A stretch of 13,871 nt of DNA from positions 1-13,871 of the forward strand of contig JBAQRB010000198.1 in the NCBI GenBank assembly GCA_049295655.1, in the 5' to 3' direction. Below, piece by piece: positions 12,671-13,871 of this stretch. The position numbers and the translations under genes are program-made. The notes under the pieces were generated by a model. It saw only the letters and a list, made by a program, of their open reading frames with translations, had not been told where the DNA came from and did no database searches. Each line of letters begins with the position of its first letter. Positions within the stretch are counted from its first letter, which is position 1. The stretch is from CAJBIL01 sp049295655. GTDB taxonomy: Bacteria; Pseudomonadota; Gammaproteobacteria; Burkholderiales; Rhodocyclaceae.

Positions 12671-13871
12671 ATGCTAGAACTCGCCTTCGTTCTCGCCACC
12701 CCCTTCGCCACCGGCTTGCTGCTGGCGCTGATCGGCCACTGGCGCGGCGCCGCCGAAGTCAATGCGGCCGGCAGCCTGGTCACGCTGATCGCCGCTGGCC
12801 TGCTGACCGCGCGGGTCGTTGACGGCGGGCCGCTGACGCTGTTCGACGAGCAGTTTTTTGTCGACCCGCTCAACGTCTTCCTGATCACGCTGACCGCGCT
12901 GGTCGGTTTCAGCACCGCGCTCTTCTCGCGCCCCTACATGCGTATCGAGCACGACCACGGCCGCCTGACCACCGGCCGCCTGCGCCTCTACCACAGCATG
13001 TACCAGCTGTTCATGGGCACCATGCTGACCGCGCTGTCGACCAACAATCTCGGCATCCTGTGGGTCTCGATGGAAGCGGCGACGCTGACCACCGTGCTGC
13101 TCGTCGCACTCTACCGCACGCCGGCCAGTCTCGAGGCGGCGTGGAAGTACTTCATCCTGTGCGGCGTCGGCATCGCGCAGGCGCTGTTCGGCACGATCCT
13201 GCTCTACTTCGCCGCCGAACGCGTTCTTGGACACGAGGGCGGCGCCTTGCTGTGGACCCATCTTAATGGCGTCAAGGGTCAGCTCGAACCGACCGTCCTC
13301 TCGCTCGCTTTCGTTTTCCTGCTCGTCGGCTACGGTACCAAGACCGGCCTTGTGCCGCTACACAACTGGCTACCCGATGCCCACGCCGAAGGCCCGACGC
13401 CGGTTTCCGCCGTGCTCTCCGGCCTGCTGCTCAACGTCGCGCTGTACGCCATCATCCGCTGCAAGGTGCTGGTCGACGGTGCGCTGCCGACACATTTCGC
13501 CGGCAACCTGATGATGGGCTTCGGCCTGCTCTCGGTCGTCGTCGCCGCCTTCTACCTGAGCCGGCAGAAGGACATCAAGCGCCTGTTCGGCTACTCGTCG
13601 ATCGAGCACATGGGGCTCATTACCTTCGCCTTCGGCATGGGCGGCCCGGTCGCCAACTTCGCCGCCCTGCTGCACATGACCGTCCATTCGCTGACCAAGT
13701 CGGCAATCTTCTTCGCCGTCGGCCACGCCGCGCAGAAGGCCGGAACGCAGCTGATCGACGACATCAAGGGCCTGATCAAGCTCTCGCCGACCGTCGGCTG
13801 GGGCCTGATGCTCGGTTCGCTGGCGATTCTCGGCATGCCGCCGTTCGGCGTGTTCACCAGCGAATTCATGA
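12671..13871 (+). CDS. hyfF: Hydrogenase-4 component F-like (antiporter-type subunit), partial at the right edge
   Basis: The first 400 codons of a polytopic NuoL/M/N-like subunit; the E. coli HyfF protein is about 526 residues, so roughly a quarter is missing beyond the window. Ion-path residues are seen: E135 in VSMEAATLTTV (TM5), and K224 with H231 in GYGTKTGLVPLHNWLPDAHAEGPTPVS (TM7). RQKDIKRLFGYSSIEHMGLI is also present. At the position corresponding to K255 of HyfB this protein has Asn (GLLLNVALYAIIR), as is usual for the F subunit. The ATG at 12671 is preceded by AGGA 8 nt upstream. It is the fourth gene in the order B-C-E-F, with no hyfD between C and E, and lies 160 bp after hyfE because of the repeat. 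The catalytic large and small subunit genes are expected next. Confidence 0.93.
   Translation, partial: MLELAFVLATPFATGLLLALIGHWRGAAEVNAAGSLVTLIAAGLLTARVVDGGPLTLFDEQFFVDPLNVFLITLTALVGFSTALFSRPYMRIEHDHGRLTTGRLRLYHSMYQLFMGTMLTALSTNNLGILWVSMEAATLTTVLLVALYRTPASLEAAWKYFILCGVGIAQALFGTILLYFAAERVLGHEGGALLWTHLNGVKGQLEPTVLSLAFVFLLVGYGTKTGLVPLHNWLPDAHAEGPTPVSAVLSGLLLNVALYAIIRCKVLVDGALPTHFAGNLMMGFGLLSVVVAAFYLSRQKDIKRLFGYSSIEHMGLITFAFGMGGPVANFAALLHMTVHSLTKSAIFFAVGHAAQKAGTQLIDDIKGLIKLSPTVGWGLMLGSLAILGMPPFGVFTSEFM

Overview
The window is GC-rich chromosomal DNA that looks like a betaproteobacterium, most likely of the Rhodocyclales (Azoarcus, Dechloromonas or Accumulibacter-like). This rests on overall GC, the style of the proteins, and my recollection that metG, apbC, dcd and a large PLP decarboxylase gene sit together in that group. 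It is inference; no database was searched.

Layout. The left part (50-5351) lies on the minus strand. Reading in the direction of transcription it holds apbC (an Mrp/ApbC Fe-S carrier ATPase), a 459-bp non-coding stretch with a strong RNA-like fold, a small lipoprotein gene, dcd (dCTP deaminase) and an Orn/Lys/Arg decarboxylase gene. From 5465 the plus strand carries metG, divergent from apbC, followed 4 bp later by a two-helix membrane protein gene. A convergent minus-strand pair follows (8019-8693): a ribbon-helix-helix regulator and an unrecognised 143-residue protein. From 8874 to the right edge runs a plus-strand hydrogenase-4-like membrane operon, hyfB-hyfC-hyfE-hyfF, with hyfF cut by the window end.

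How the genes work together. The Hyf-type subunits are the antiporter-like (B, F), NuoH-like (C) and NuoK-like (E) parts of the membrane arm of a complex I-related proton or sodium pump. The catalytic subunits (HyfG- and HyfI-like) should lie just to the right of the window. Without them it cannot be decided whether this is a group 4 [NiFe] hydrogenase, a formate hydrogenlyase, or an Ehr-type relative that lacks the NiFe site. The left-hand genes are housekeeping: tRNA charging, Fe-S assembly, dUTP supply and amino-acid decarboxylation.

The most unusual feature is the density of small palindromic repeats from at least three families. A 7-nt-periodic inverted repeat fills the dcd/decarboxylase gap. 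A GGGGAGAGGG-type palindrome sits in frame inside metG. Two copies of a 9-nt-periodic inverted repeat occur in opposite orientation: one between convergent genes at about 7.97 kb, the other between hyfE and hyfF, in an operon whose other visible junctions overlap by 4 nt. A structured element downstream of apbC has some resemblance to a glycine riboswitch aptamer, but not enough to call one.
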